From Billgrantia lactosivorans (GTDB lineage Bacteria; Pseudomonadota; Gammaproteobacteria; Pseudomonadales; Halomonadaceae): a stretch of 64,000 nucleotides of DNA. Each line of letters opens with the position of its first letter. The first letter of the stretch is position 1. The notes beneath the pieces are model-generated. The model was not told the DNA's origin, did no database searches, and saw only the letters and a list, made by a program, of their open reading frames with translations. The stretch lies in NCBI RefSeq assembly GCF_003254665.1, contig NZ_QHGY01000006.1, positions 1-64,000 of the forward strand. Reading direction: 5' to 3'. This document shows, one piece after another, positions 17,062 through 26,656 of the stretch. The translations under genes and the position numbers were made by a program.

Positions 17062-18038
17062 GCGTAGCGCTGGCCTCACGGGCGACTCCCCGCTGGACGG
17101 CAGGCCTGGGCGGCCTGCTGCTGCAGCGTCTATTCCAGGCCGGGCTGGTGGCGTGGATGGTCGGCACCCTGACCTTCGTGCTGACCCGCTCGCTGCCCGG
17201 CGACATGGCCTACCGCATCGCCGCCGGGCGCTACGGGCATGACATGGTCAACACCAGCGCCGCCGAGGCGGTGCGCACCGAGCTGGCGCTGGACCAGCCG
17301 GCGCTGGGCGCCTACTTCGGCTGGCTGTGGGACCTGGTGCAGTTCGACCTGGGTCGCTCGCTGGTCAGCGGCGAGCCGGTGATGGCCGAGCTGTGGCATC
17401 AGCTCGGCCACTCGCTGGGCCTGGCGGCGATGGCCGTGCTGCTCTCGCTGCTGCTGGGCCCACCACTGGGGCTGATCGCCGGGCTCAAGCCCAACGGCTG
17501 GCTGGATCGCGTGAGCGAAGTGGCGGCCAGCGTGCTGCGCGCCCTGCCGCCCTTCGCCGTGGGCCTGCTGCTGATCCTGATCTTCTCGGTGAGCCTGGGC
17601 TGGCTGCCGGCCGCCGGTCACGGCCGCGGCGCCCACGGCGTGCTCCCGGCACTGACCCTGGCGCTGGCATTGGCCGCCATCTCGAGCCGGGTGGCGCGCA
17701 ACGCCATGGCCGACGTGTCGCAGTCGGCCTACTACGCCTTCTCGCGCACCAAGGGGTTGAACGAGCGCCTCAGCTTCCTGCGCCACGGCCTGCGCAACGC
17801 CGCGGTGCCGGTGGTCGCCTACCTAGGCGTGCAGTTCGTCTACCTGATCGAGGGCGTGATGGTGGTCGAGACCCTGTTCGCCTGGCCCGGCATCGGCCAC
17901 GCCCTGGTGCACGCCATCGTCGCCCGCGACGTGCCGATGATCCAGGGTACCGCCCTGGTGATGGGGCTGATGTTCGTCGCGCTCAATACCGTGGTGGACC
18001 TGCTCTGCCACTGGCTCGATCCCAGGAGGCGCATATGA
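17058..18038 (+). CDS. ABC transporter permease, DppB/NikB type
   Basis: A 326-residue permease that starts at ATG 17058 inside the stop of the binding-protein gene (ATGA). It has six hydrophobic segments, the usual N-terminal LTFVLTRSLPGD, and the EAA coupling loop around RTKGLNERLSFLRHGLRNAA. It pairs with the second permease to form the membrane channel of the importer. Confidence 0.88.
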   Translation: MSVALASRATPRWTAGLGGLLLQRLFQAGLVAWMVGTLTFVLTRSLPGDMAYRIAAGRYGHDMVNTSAAEAVRTELALDQPALGAYFGWLWDLVQFDLGRSLVSGEPVMAELWHQLGHSLGLAAMAVLLSLLLGPPLGLIAGLKPNGWLDRVSEVAASVLRALPPFAVGLLLILIFSVSLGWLPAAGHGRGAHGVLPALTLALALAAISSRVARNAMADVSQSAYYAFSRTKGLNERLSFLRHGLRNAAVPVVAYLGVQFVYLIEGVMVVETLFAWPGIGHALVHAIVARDVPMIQGTALVMGLMFVALNTVVDLLCHWLDPRRRI

Positions 18039-18859
18039 CCACCCTGACGCTTCACGCCACGCGCCGCTGGTTGCCGGCGCTCAGCCCACGCCAGGGCCTG
18101 GGCGCCGTGCTGCTGGCCCTGCTGCTCGCCTTCGCCTGGCTGGTGCCCTGGCTGTTCGACGCCGACCCGGCGCGCCAGCAGATGACGCGCATCCTGCAGC
18201 TGCCGTCGCTGGCCGAGCCGCTGGGCACCGACCACCTGGGGCGCAGCCTGCTGGCTCGGCTGGCGGCCGCCGTACAGCTCTCGTTCGGCATGGCGCTGCT
18301 CAGCGTGGCCAGCGCCGCGATACCGGGCGTGATTCTCGGCGTGATGGCCGGCTGGCGCGGCGGCTGGCTCGACCGCGTGCTGGGCAGCCTGGCCGACGCC
18401 TGCCTGGCGCTGCCCGGCCTGCTGCTGGTGCTGCTGCTGGTGGCCATCGCCCCGGGCAATTTCTGGGCGCTCTACGTCGGTATCTCGCTGGTGCTGTGGA
18501 TCGAGTACTTTCGCGTGGTTCGGGCACGCACTCGCATCCTGGTCGCCTCGCCGCAGCTCGAGGCGAGCCGCCTGCTCGGCTTCGGTCCGCTCGCCCTGTT
18601 CCGCCGTCACCTGTGGCCCGAGCTCGCCCCCCAGGTGCTGACCCTGGCCGCCTTCGGCGCCGCCAGCGCGATACTCGCCATGGCCGCACTGGGCTTCGTC
18701 AGCGTCGGCCTGCGCCCGCCCACCGCCGAGCTGGGGCTGATGATGATCGAGCTGCTGCCCTACTACCACGAGGCGCCCTGGGCCATGGCCCAGCCGATCC
18801 TGGTGCTGTTCGTGCTGGTACTGAGCCTCAACCTGCTGGCGGGGAGGGATCCACGATGA
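18035..18859 (+). CDS. ABC transporter permease, DppC/NikC type
   Basis: A 274-residue permease beginning at ATG 18035, overlapping the previous stop by four bases, with AGGAGG upstream. It contains GTDHLGRSLLARL, the DppC-type signature after the first helix, and the EAA loop near ASRLLGFGPLALFRRHLWPE. It overlaps the ATPase gene by four bases, so all four subunits of this importer are translationally coupled. Confidence 0.88.
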   Translation: MTTLTLHATRRWLPALSPRQGLGAVLLALLLAFAWLVPWLFDADPARQQMTRILQLPSLAEPLGTDHLGRSLLARLAAAVQLSFGMALLSVASAAIPGVILGVMAGWRGGWLDRVLGSLADACLALPGLLLVLLLVAIAPGNFWALYVGISLVLWIEYFRVVRARTRILVASPQLEASRLLGFGPLALFRRHLWPELAPQVLTLAAFGAASAILAMAALGFVSVGLRPPTAELGLMMIELLPYYHEAPWAMAQPILVLFVLVLSLNLLAGRDPR

Positions 18860-20295
18860 GTGTCTACTTGCTACAAGCCGAGGACCTGTCGATCCAGGGC
18901 GAGGGCGTCACCATCGCCCCCTTCTCCTGCGCGCTCGAAGCCGGCGGGCGCCTGACCCTGCTCGGCGAAACCGGCTCGGGCAAGAGCCTGATCGCCCAGG
19001 CGATCATGGGCTCGCTGCCGCGGGGGCTTGTCGCCCGCGGGCGGCTCCTCATCGATGGCGAGAGGTTCGCTGCCGCCGACGGCAGGTCGCGCCGCGCCCT
19101 GTGGGGCCGGCGCCTGGCGCTGCTGCCCCAGGAGCCCTGGCATGCGCTGGACCCGACCATGCGCGCCGTGGCCCAGGTCGCCGAGAGCCACCGCCACGTG
19201 GCCGGGCGCGACCGGCGCGCCGCTCACCGTGCCGCCTGGGCCGACCTGACCGAGCTGGGCCTGGCCACAGCGGGCAGCAAGCTGCCCGGCGAACTCTCCG
19301 GCGGCATGGCCCAGCGCGTGGCCTTCGCCGCCGCCAGTGCCGGCGGCGCTCCCATCGTCATCGCCGACGAACCCACCAAGGGGCTCGACGCGCCGCGCCG
19401 CGACGCGGTGGTCGAGCTGCTGGCGCGTACGCCCGAGCGCGGCGGGGCCCTGGTCACCATTACCCACGACATCGACGTGGCCCGCCGCCTCGGCGGCGAA
19501 GTGGTCATCCTGCGCCAGGGCCGGGTGGTCGAGCGCGGCCCGGCCCGGCAAGTGCTCACTCACCCACAGAGCGAGTACGGCCAGCGCCTGCTGGAGGCCG
19601 AACCCGGCCGCTGGCCGCGCCCGGCACCGCTGGGTGAGCGACAGGCGGCGGTCGTGAGCGCCCGTGGTCTGGCCAAGGCGCGCGGCGGACGCGAGCTGTT
19701 CCGCGATCTCTCGCTGGCGGTCAGCCCCGGCGAGATCGTCGGCGTGGTCGGCCCCTCCGGCTGCGGCAAGAGCACCCTGGGCGACATGCTGCTCGGCATG
19801 ACCCCGGCCGACAACGGCGACATCCATCGAGCCGTCGACCACCGCTTCGGCTTTCAGAAGCTCTACCAGGACCCGCCGGCGGCCTTCTCGCCTCACTGGC
19901 GGCTCTCGCGCCTGCTCGACGACCTGGTGCGCCGTCACCGCCTCGATCGTGCCGCCATCGGTCCGCTGATGGCGCGACTGGGGCTCGACGACCATTTGCT
20001 GGCGCGGCGCCCCGGCGAAATCTCGGGCGGCGAGCTGCAGCGCTTCGCCATCCTGCGCGTGCTGCTGCTCGAGCCGTGCTTCCTGTTCGCCGATGAGCCC
20101 ACGTCGCGGCTCGACCCCATCACCCAGCGCCAGACGCTCGAACTGCTGGTGGAGCTGGCCCGCGAGCGGCGTTGCGGGGTGATGCTGGTAAGCCATGATC
20201 CGGCACTCATCGAACGCATCTGCGACAGGCGGATCGCACTCGGTGACGGGCGCCTGCGCGAAGTGGAACCGGAACTCGACCCGGCGCTGGCCTGA
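18856..20295 (+). CDS. ABC transporter fused double ATP-binding protein
   Basis: A 479-residue protein with two complete ATPase domains in one chain. The first has Walker A GETGSGKS (37-44), LSGGMAQR and VIADEPTKGLD; the second has Walker A GPSGCGKS (299-306), ISGGELQR and FLFADEPTSRLD. In most Dpp/Nik systems these are two separate proteins (D and F). The fusion ends the four-gene operon and is followed by a strong hairpin. Confidence 0.9.
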   Translation: MSVYLLQAEDLSIQGEGVTIAPFSCALEAGGRLTLLGETGSGKSLIAQAIMGSLPRGLVARGRLLIDGERFAAADGRSRRALWGRRLALLPQEPWHALDPTMRAVAQVAESHRHVAGRDRRAAHRAAWADLTELGLATAGSKLPGELSGGMAQRVAFAAASAGGAPIVIADEPTKGLDAPRRDAVVELLARTPERGGALVTITHDIDVARRLGGEVVILRQGRVVERGPARQVLTHPQSEYGQRLLEAEPGRWPRPAPLGERQAAVVSARGLAKARGGRELFRDLSLAVSPGEIVGVVGPSGCGKSTLGDMLLGMTPADNGDIHRAVDHRFGFQKLYQDPPAAFSPHWRLSRLLDDLVRRHRLDRAAIGPLMARLGLDDHLLARRPGEISGGELQRFAILRVLLLEPCFLFADEPTSRLDPITQRQTLELLVELARERRCGVMLVSHDPALIERICDRRIALGDGRLREVEPELDPALA

Positions 20296-20308
20296 GCGAT
20301 CCGTGGAA

Positions 20309-20340
20309 CGACATCGCCCCGCATGGGCGGGGCGATGTCG
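20309..20340 (+). terminator. Hairpin between convergent genes
   Basis: A perfect 14-base stem (arms CGACATCGCCCCGC and GCGGGGCGATGTCG) with the loop ATGG lies 13 bases after the double ATPase stop. There is no T-run on either side, so termination may need Rho or an exposed 3' end. It also faces the convergent carboxypeptidase gene. Confidence 0.6.
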
Positions 20341-20361
20341 AAACGGAACGGAAGGTAGGCG

Positions 20362-21669
20362 TCAGTAGTGCGCCACCACCATGCAGTCCATGCCCTGGGC
20401 GCGCAGGCTGTCGCAGGCGGAATGGGCATCGCTCTCCTGCAAGTCGACCAGGCGGGCGCGGAAGACCCGCCGTTCCCCCTCCGATTCCGCCACCGAGACG
20501 CGCACCTCGTTCAGCAGGCTGGCCAACTGGTCGGCGGCGCGGGTCGCCAGGCTACGGGCCTGGTCGGCGTCGTTGAAGGCACCGACCTGCACGGCCCAGT
20601 TGCCGCCGTCGGAAGCGGCGCGCGGCGAATCGGCCCGGGCGATCAGGGCGCGAATCGGATCGTCGGCGGAGCCCATCTCGATCTCCATCTCCGACTGGAA
20701 GGAGAGCCGGCGCTCCGTGTCGGTGCTGGCCACCGTGTCGCTCGCCTCCGGTGCGGCCGCCAACTGCTGGGCCGAGGCGGGGGGACTCTCCGGCAGCTCC
20801 ATGCGGTCGCCCAGCACGTCGGCCCGGGCGATCCAGTCGCCGCGCTGCAGCATGGAGAGCCGGGCGAAGCCGCGATCGAGCAGGTCGGCCATGTGGGTAT
20901 CGCGCGAGGCGGCGGTAAAGCCCCCCATCACCACCGAGACGATGCGGCGGTCGTTGCGGATCGCCGAGGTCGCCACGTTGAAACCCGAAGCGCGGATGAA
21001 ACCGGTCTTGAGGCCATCGGCGCCGGCGTAATTGCGCAGCAGCCGGTTGTGGCTGGTGTGGGTGGTGCCGCGGTAGGCGAAGCTCTGGGTCGAGAAGTAG
21101 TGGTAGTACTGCGGGAAATCCTGCATCACGCGAATCGACAGGGTGGCCATGTCGCGCGCCGTGGTCACCTGGGCGTTGTCCGGCAGGCCCGAGGCGTTGC
21201 GGAACATGGTGTCGGCCATGCCGAGCTCGTTGGCCCGCTGGGTCATCATGCTCGCGAAGTTCGACTCCGTGCCGCCCAGCGCCTCGGCCACCACCACGGC
21301 CACGTCGTTGGCGGAACGAACCACCAGCGCCTGGATGGCCTCCTCCACCGTAATGCTGCTGCCCGCCGAGAGCCACAGCTTGGAAGCCGGCATCGAGGCA
21401 GCATGGGACGAGACCGGCAGCGGCTGGTCGATACTCACACTGCCGTTCTCGAGGGCCTCGAACAACAGGTAAAGCGTCATGATCTTGGTCAGCGAGGCGG
21501 GATAACGGGAGGCGTCCGCATTGGCGGCATGCAGCACGTCGCCGCTCTCCACGTCGATCACGATGGCCGCATAGCGGGGGTTGGCCTGCGCCGTGCCAAT
21601 GGTCAAGAACTGTATGCAAAGCAAGAAAAAGATGGCCACACCGAGGTAGTGTCGGTTGTAGGAGCGCAT
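20362..21669 (-). CDS. D-alanyl-D-alanine carboxypeptidase with SPOR domain
   Basis: A 435-residue low-molecular-weight penicillin-binding protein. After a signal peptide (cleavage near AQAN) come the catalytic Ser59-x-x-Lys62 (SLTK), Ser119-x-Asn121 and Lys221-Thr-Gly motifs. The C-terminal 80 residues (GGNWAVQVGAFNDADQARSLA onward) form a SPOR peptidoglycan-binding domain, which usually targets proteins to division sites. It trims the terminal D-Ala from stem peptides in the periplasm. It is a serine enzyme and needs no zinc, which is compatible with its place beside zinc-starvation genes. Confidence 0.92.
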   Translation of the reverse strand: MRSYNRHYLGVAIFFLLCIQFLTIGTAQANPRYAAIVIDVESGDVLHAANADASRYPASLTKIMTLYLLFEALENGSVSIDQPLPVSSHAASMPASKLWLSAGSSITVEEAIQALVVRSANDVAVVVAEALGGTESNFASMMTQRANELGMADTMFRNASGLPDNAQVTTARDMATLSIRVMQDFPQYYHYFSTQSFAYRGTTHTSHNRLLRNYAGADGLKTGFIRASGFNVATSAIRNDRRIVSVVMGGFTAASRDTHMADLLDRGFARLSMLQRGDWIARADVLGDRMELPESPPASAQQLAAAPEASDTVASTDTERRLSFQSEMEIEMGSADDPIRALIARADSPRAASDGGNWAVQVGAFNDADQARSLATRAADQLASLLNEVRVSVAESEGERRVFRARLVDLQESDAHSACDSLRAQGMDCMVVAHY

Positions 21670-21853
21670 GACGAAGACCTCTGGTTCCCTTGTGATTCCC
21701 TGTAGCCCGATTCTTGAGCGGACCTAGATCCAGTATGGCCGCTAACGGAGCGCTTGACAGCCGGAATAACGAGTTTTTTTACGTATATACCGGCTGCTTC
21801 CATCAAGCATCCGTTAATTAAACGATTAGGAATATCTTTCGACGTCTTCCGTA

Positions 21854-23079
<1,226 letters not shown>

Positions 23080-23080
<1 letters not shown>

Positions 23081-23508
23081 CACTGATCTCCTCGTAGCTT
23101 GCTGTAGTGGTGTTCGCGCATTTCCTGGCGCTCCTTGGCTTCCAGGCACAGCTCGGCCGTAGGTCTGAGCAGCAGCCGCGGCAAGCCGATGGGCTGGCCG
23201 GTTTCGGCGCAGAAGCCGTAGTCGCCCGCCTCGATGCGCCGCAACGCCTGGCGAATCTTGCGCAGCAGGCGGGTCTCGCGGTCGGCCTGGCGCAGCAGCA
23301 ACCGCAGCTCCTCCTCCACGGCGGCGCGATCGAGCTCGTCGCCGCTGCGCTCGTTCTCGGCAATGGCCTTGCGCACCTCTTCCAGGTGCCCCTCCACCTC
23401 GGCCTGCTCGGCCAAGAGGCGCGCCTGAAAGAAGGTCAGCTGCTCCTCGTTCATGTATGCCTCATCGGGCATGGCCAGCAGTCGCTGCGCCTCGGGGTCG
23501 GCTAGCAT
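23080..23508 (-). CDS. dksA2: DksA2-type zinc-independent RNA polymerase-binding factor
   Basis: A 142-residue DksA/TraR family protein with a long helical coiled coil (about residues 20-90) followed by a degenerate zinc finger. Only the first Cys of each pair remains: C100-A-E-T103 and C121-L-E-A124. This C-x-x-T / C-x-x-A pattern is the one known for Pseudomonas DksA2, which folds without zinc and replaces DksA when zinc is scarce. GGAGAGG precedes the ATG. A Zur-like palindrome lies 22 bases upstream, and the GTPase gene follows in the same operon. Confidence 0.88.
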
Positions 23509-23529
23509 GAGATCCTCTCCACAAATAAA

Positions 23530-23545
23530 TATGTTATAACATAAC
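23530..23545. promoter_or_regulatory. Candidate Zur box upstream of dksA2
   Basis: TATGTTATAACATAAC includes a perfect 14-base palindrome at 23530-23543. It differs by one base in 16 from the reverse complement of the site at 15482-15497. It lies 22 bases before dksA2, a gene that is Zur-regulated in Pseudomonas. It could also affect hcp on the other side of this divergent region. Confidence 0.7.
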
Positions 23546-23601
23546 ACTTGAGCGAGACACAGCACAGGGCCTCGATGCCTGCCCGCCCCGCCGACAAGGC
23601 C

Positions 23602-23657
23602 GGGCAAGTCATTGCCCACCGGGCAAGATCTTGCCTGGAACGGGCAACTTATTGCCT
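23602..23657. repeat. Three tandem palindromes upstream of hcp
   Basis: GGCAA-N4-TTGCC occurs three times, at 23603-23616, 23622-23635 and 23643-23656, with starts 19 and 21 bases apart. That is about two helical turns, so all copies would face one side of the DNA. Spacers are GTCA, GATC and CTTA. A weaker copy (GCAA-CTCA-TTG) lies at 23690-23700. The arms of neighbouring copies can also pair with each other, so the array could act as DNA operators or as refolding hairpins in RNA. Confidence 0.7.
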
Positions 23658-23790
23658 AGCCTCACTTAGCCAAACAGAAGAGCAATCTTGCAACTCATTG
23701 TTTTGTATTACCAAACATAAGAACGGCACACATTCTGCTCTTGCTGAATCGTCCATCGGGACATCCATTCACATCGTCAAGGAGCAGACC

Positions 23791-24309
23791 ATGCCGACTC
23801 CCTGCTATATCAGCATCGAAGGCCAGACCCAGGGCAACATCACCGCCGGTGCCTTCACCCCGGATTCCGTGGGCAACATCTACGTGGAAGGCCACGAGGA
23901 CGAGATGCTGGTCCAGGAGTTCAAGCACGTCGTGACCGTGCCCACCGACCCGCAGTCCGGCCAGCCTTCCGGCCAGCGCGCCCACAAGCCGTTCGTCTTC
24001 ACCGTGGCCCTGAACAAGGCCGTGCCGCTGATGTACAACGCCCTGGCCTCCGGCGAAATGCTGCCGAACGTCGAGCTGAAGTGGTACCGCACCTCCGTCG
24101 AGGGCAAGCAGGAGCATTTCTTCACCACCACCCTGACCGACGCCACCATCGTCGACATCAACCTGCGCATGCCGCACGCCCAGGATGCCACCAAGGCCGA
24201 GTTCACTCAGCTGATGGACGTCTCCCTGGCCTACCGCAAGATCGACTGGGAACACACCGTCGCCGGCACCTCCGGCTCCGACGACTGGCGCGCCCCGTCC
24301 GAGGCCTGA
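23791..24309 (+). CDS. hcp: Hcp family type VI secretion tube protein (orphan copy)
   Basis: A 172-residue Hcp1-type protein: MPTPCYISIEGQTQGNITAG at the start, the EFKHVVTVP strand, HKPFVFTVALNKAVPLMYNAL in the middle and LMDVSLAYRKIDWEH near the end. Hcp forms the hexameric rings of the T6SS inner tube and is secreted. The ATG at 23791 has an AAGGAG site. No vgrG, effector or sheath gene is near, so the copy is an orphan and must depend on an apparatus encoded elsewhere. Its upstream region is unusual (three palindromes, AT-rich). Confidence 0.92.
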   Translation: MPTPCYISIEGQTQGNITAGAFTPDSVGNIYVEGHEDEMLVQEFKHVVTVPTDPQSGQPSGQRAHKPFVFTVALNKAVPLMYNALASGEMLPNVELKWYRTSVEGKQEHFFTTTLTDATIVDINLRMPHAQDATKAEFTQLMDVSLAYRKIDWEHTVAGTSGSDDWRAPSEA

Positions 24310-24315
24310 TCGGCT

Positions 24316-24348
24316 CGCCCCCGCCCGCCGGCTCGCCGGGCGGGGGCG
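24316..24348 (+). terminator. GC-rich hairpin after hcp
   Basis: The 12-base arms CGCCCCCGCCCG and CGGGCGGGGGCG enclose a nine-base loop, seven bases after the hcp stop. There is no T-run. It lies between hcp and the convergent lipoprotein gene and could serve both. Confidence 0.55.
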
Positions 24349-24373
24349 TGACGTTGGCAAGCCGACCCCTCGA

Positions 24374-24796
24374 TCAACGCCGCCTGTCGATGGTCAGCGT
24401 CACCGAATAGCGGTAGTCGCGCTCCATCATGCCCAAGGAGCCTGGGCTCGAATGCGGTGTGGTCACCCGCAGGTACCAGGTGCCCGCCTCGAGCTGCCGC
24501 TCGATCCGGAAGTTGCTGTTACGCCCGCTGTTCCAGTCCCGCACCACGAGCTCGCCATCGACGTCGAGCAGCTGCCCGGCGGGCGCCACGGGTCCCGTAT
24601 CGCCGGGGAAGGTATGGCTCTCGAGCACCACGCGGGCGGGGGCGTCCAGGGTGAAGGTGAAATAGCGATGCCCGGGCGACATGACCTCGTACGGCCGGCC
24701 GGGCTCCAGCTCGACGGCGCTGTCCCGCGGGTCGCCCATGCCGGCACAGCCGGCCAGCAGCAGGATCAAGGCAAGGGAAGAGACGAAGCGCTTCAT
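24374..24796 (-). CDS. Small lipoprotein with a pre-peptidase-like beta domain
   Basis: A 140-residue protein with a lipoprotein signal (LLLAGC, lipidated Cys17). The mature part reads like a pre-peptidase C-terminal (PPC) beta-sandwich: HRYFTFTLDAPARVVLES, then LLDVDGELVVRDWNSG, then LEAGTWYLRVTTP. No catalytic motif is present, so a binding or structural role at the outer membrane is more likely. An AAGGAG site precedes the ATG. It is convergent with hcp. The specific function is unknown. Confidence 0.7.
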   Translation of the reverse strand: MKRFVSSLALILLLAGCAGMGDPRDSAVELEPGRPYEVMSPGHRYFTFTLDAPARVVLESHTFPGDTGPVAPAGQLLDVDGELVVRDWNSGRNSNFRIERQLEAGTWYLRVTTPHSSPGSLGMMERDYRYSVTLTIDRRR

Positions 24797-24831
24797 GACA
24801 GACTCCTTTCCGGACAGGTCGGCCTACCTGC

Positions 24832-25593
24832 TCAGCCTAACCCCAACAGGCGCTGCGCGCCCAGCCAGATCAGGCGCAGTGCCAGCAGGGTCAGGGTCCA
24901 CTTGAAGAAGGTATCGAAGCGCCGGTCGCTGACCCGGTGCAGCAGGCGCAGGCCCAGCCAGGTGCCGAGGAAGCCGGCCGCCACCATCGCCAGCATCAGC
25001 CATAGCCAGTCGCGAAAGACGAAGCCGGCAAAGCCGAAGATGAAGGCCTTGGTCAGGTGCTGCAGGGTCATGCAGGAGGCAAAGGTCGCCACCCGCGGCA
25101 GGCGCTCGCTCATGCCGAGCTTGATGAACGACGCCACCATCGGCCCGCTGGCGCCCACCAGGCTGGAGAGCAGCGTGGTCACGGCACCGGCGATCACGGT
25201 GCCGGTACGCCCCACCGCGCGCTGGGGCAGGCCCGGCCCCCAGCAGGAGTAGAGCACGAAGGCGGCGATGCACAGCTCGAGCACGCCGTAGGGCAGCCGG
25301 ATCAGCAACCACGCCGCCACCACGGCCCCCACGATGACGCCAGGCAGGAAGGCGGCGACGGTGTCGCGGCGCACGTGGCGCCAGGTCATCGCCGCACGGC
25401 CGCCGTTGGAGCCGAGCTGCACCATGCCGTGCACCGGGATCAGCGCCGTGGCCGGCATCACCTGGGCCATGGCGATGATCAGCAGGGTGCCGCCGCCGAT
25501 GCCCGCCGCCGCGGAGAGCGCCGAGGTGATCGCCGAGAGCAGCACCAGGCCCAGGTTGACTCCGGCCGACAGTGGCGAGAGCAGCTCCAGCAT
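24832..25593 (-). CDS. TauE/SafE family membrane permease
   Basis: A 253-residue protein with about eight hydrophobic segments in two repeats; AAGIGGGTLLI and SLVGASGPMVASF are the paired family motifs. Members export sulfite, sulfonates or other anions. The start is uncertain: ATG 25593 avoids overlap, while ATG 25635 has a GAGG site and would overlap the dppF-like gene by 29 bases, like other overlaps in this operon. It closes a six-gene minus-strand series with the Dpp-type importer. Substrate unknown. Confidence 0.75.
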   Translation of the reverse strand: MLELLSPLSAGVNLGLVLLSAITSALSAAAGIGGGTLLIIAMAQVMPATALIPVHGMVQLGSNGGRAAMTWRHVRRDTVAAFLPGVIVGAVVAAWLLIRLPYGVLELCIAAFVLYSCWGPGLPQRAVGRTGTVIAGAVTTLLSSLVGASGPMVASFIKLGMSERLPRVATFASCMTLQHLTKAFIFGFAGFVFRDWLWLMLAMVAAGFLGTWLGLRLLHRVSDRRFDTFFKWTLTLLALRLIWLGAQRLLGLG

Positions 25594-25606
25594 CAGCGAG
25601 GCCGAC

Positions 25607-26656
25607 TCATGGCAACCGGCCCTCCTCGACGCCATGGCAGGCCACCTCGCTGCCGTCGCTGCGCGCGATCAGCCGCGGCACCTCGGCCTGGCAACGGGCG
25701 TTGGCGTGGGGGCAGCGCGGGTGGAAGGCGCAGCCCGAAGGCGGGTGCACCGGGTTGGGCACCTCGCCCTGGATCACGCTGCGCTCCTTGCCCACTCCCT
25801 CCAGCGACGGCACCGCGGCCAGCAGCATCTTCGAGTAGGGATGGTGCGGGTGCTCGAAGAGCTGCTCCGCCGGGGCGATCTCGGCGATGCGCCCCAGGTA
25901 CATCACCGCGATGCGGTCCGACATGTGCTTGACCACCGCCATGTCGTGGCTGATGAAGAGATACGTCAACCCGTACTCGTCCTGCAGGTCGCGCATCAGG
26001 TTGAGGATCTGCGCCTGCACCGAGACGTCGAGCGCCGAGGTCGGCTCGTCGCAGATCATGAACTCCGGCTCGTTGGCCAGCGCCCGGGCGATCGAGATGC
26101 GCTGGCGCTGGCCGCCGGAGAACTCGTGCGGATAGCGGTTGGCATCCATGGCCGACATGCCCACCTGCTCGAGCAGCTCGCCCACCCGGCGGCGGCGGTC
26201 GGTGCTGCTCATCTCGGGGCGGAAGAAGCGCAGCGGCTCGCCGATGATGGTGCCCACTCGCCACAGCGGGTTGAGGCTGGCGTAGGGGTCCTGGAAGATC
26301 ATCTGGAAGCGCTTGCGCACCCCCGCGGCCTGGCGTCCGGTGCGGCTGGCCAGGTCGCTGATGTCCTCGCCGTCGAACGTCAGCCTGCCACGGGTGAGGC
26401 CGTAGAGCCCCACCACCAGCCGCGCCACGGTGGACTTGCCGCAGCCCGACTCGCCCACCAGCGACAGCGTCTCGCCGCGGCGGATGGAGAAGCCCACGCC
26501 GTCCACTGCCCTGAGCGTCAGCCGTTCGCTGCGCTCGATGACCCGGTTGAGCCAGGGCTTGGAGACGTCGAAGTAGCGCGCCAGGTCCTGGGCTTCGAGC
26601 AGGATCTCGCCCTGCGCCGCCGGGCTCGCCGGTTTCACTGCCGTATCAGCGCACAT
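25607..26656 (-). CDS. Dipeptide/oligopeptide-type ABC transporter ATP-binding protein, DppF type
   Basis: A 349-residue ATPase with Walker A GESGCGKS, signature FSGGQRQR, Walker [19 protein letters not shown] and the C-terminal oligo_HPY segment. The last contains CAFHPRCPHANARC, a cysteine-rich motif typical of DppD/DppF proteins. It overlaps the DppD-type gene by eleven bases and forms the ATPase pair of the importer. Confidence 0.9.
   Translation of the reverse strand: MCADTAVKPASPAAQGEILLEAQDLARYFDVSKPWLNRVIERSERLTLRAVDGVGFSIRRGETLSLVGESGCGKSTVARLVVGLYGLTRGRLTFDGEDISDLASRTGRQAAGVRKRFQMIFQDPYASLNPLWRVGTIIGEPLRFFRPEMSSTDRRRRVGELLEQVGMSAMDANRYPHEFSGGQRQRISIARALANEPEFMICDEPTSALDVSVQAQILNLMRDLQDEYGLTYLFISHDMAVVKHMSDRIAVMYLGRIAEIAPAEQLFEHPHHPYSKMLLAAVPSLEGVGKERSVIQGEVPNPVHPPSGCAFHPRCPHANARCQAEVPRLIARSDGSEVACHGVEEGRLP

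Noticed and set aside
23602..23657. The three repeats look like sigma-54 promoters (GGCA ... TTGC).
   Set aside because: Each copy has nine bases between GG and GC; sigma-54 promoters need ten. All three fail in the same way, while the inverted symmetry is exact.
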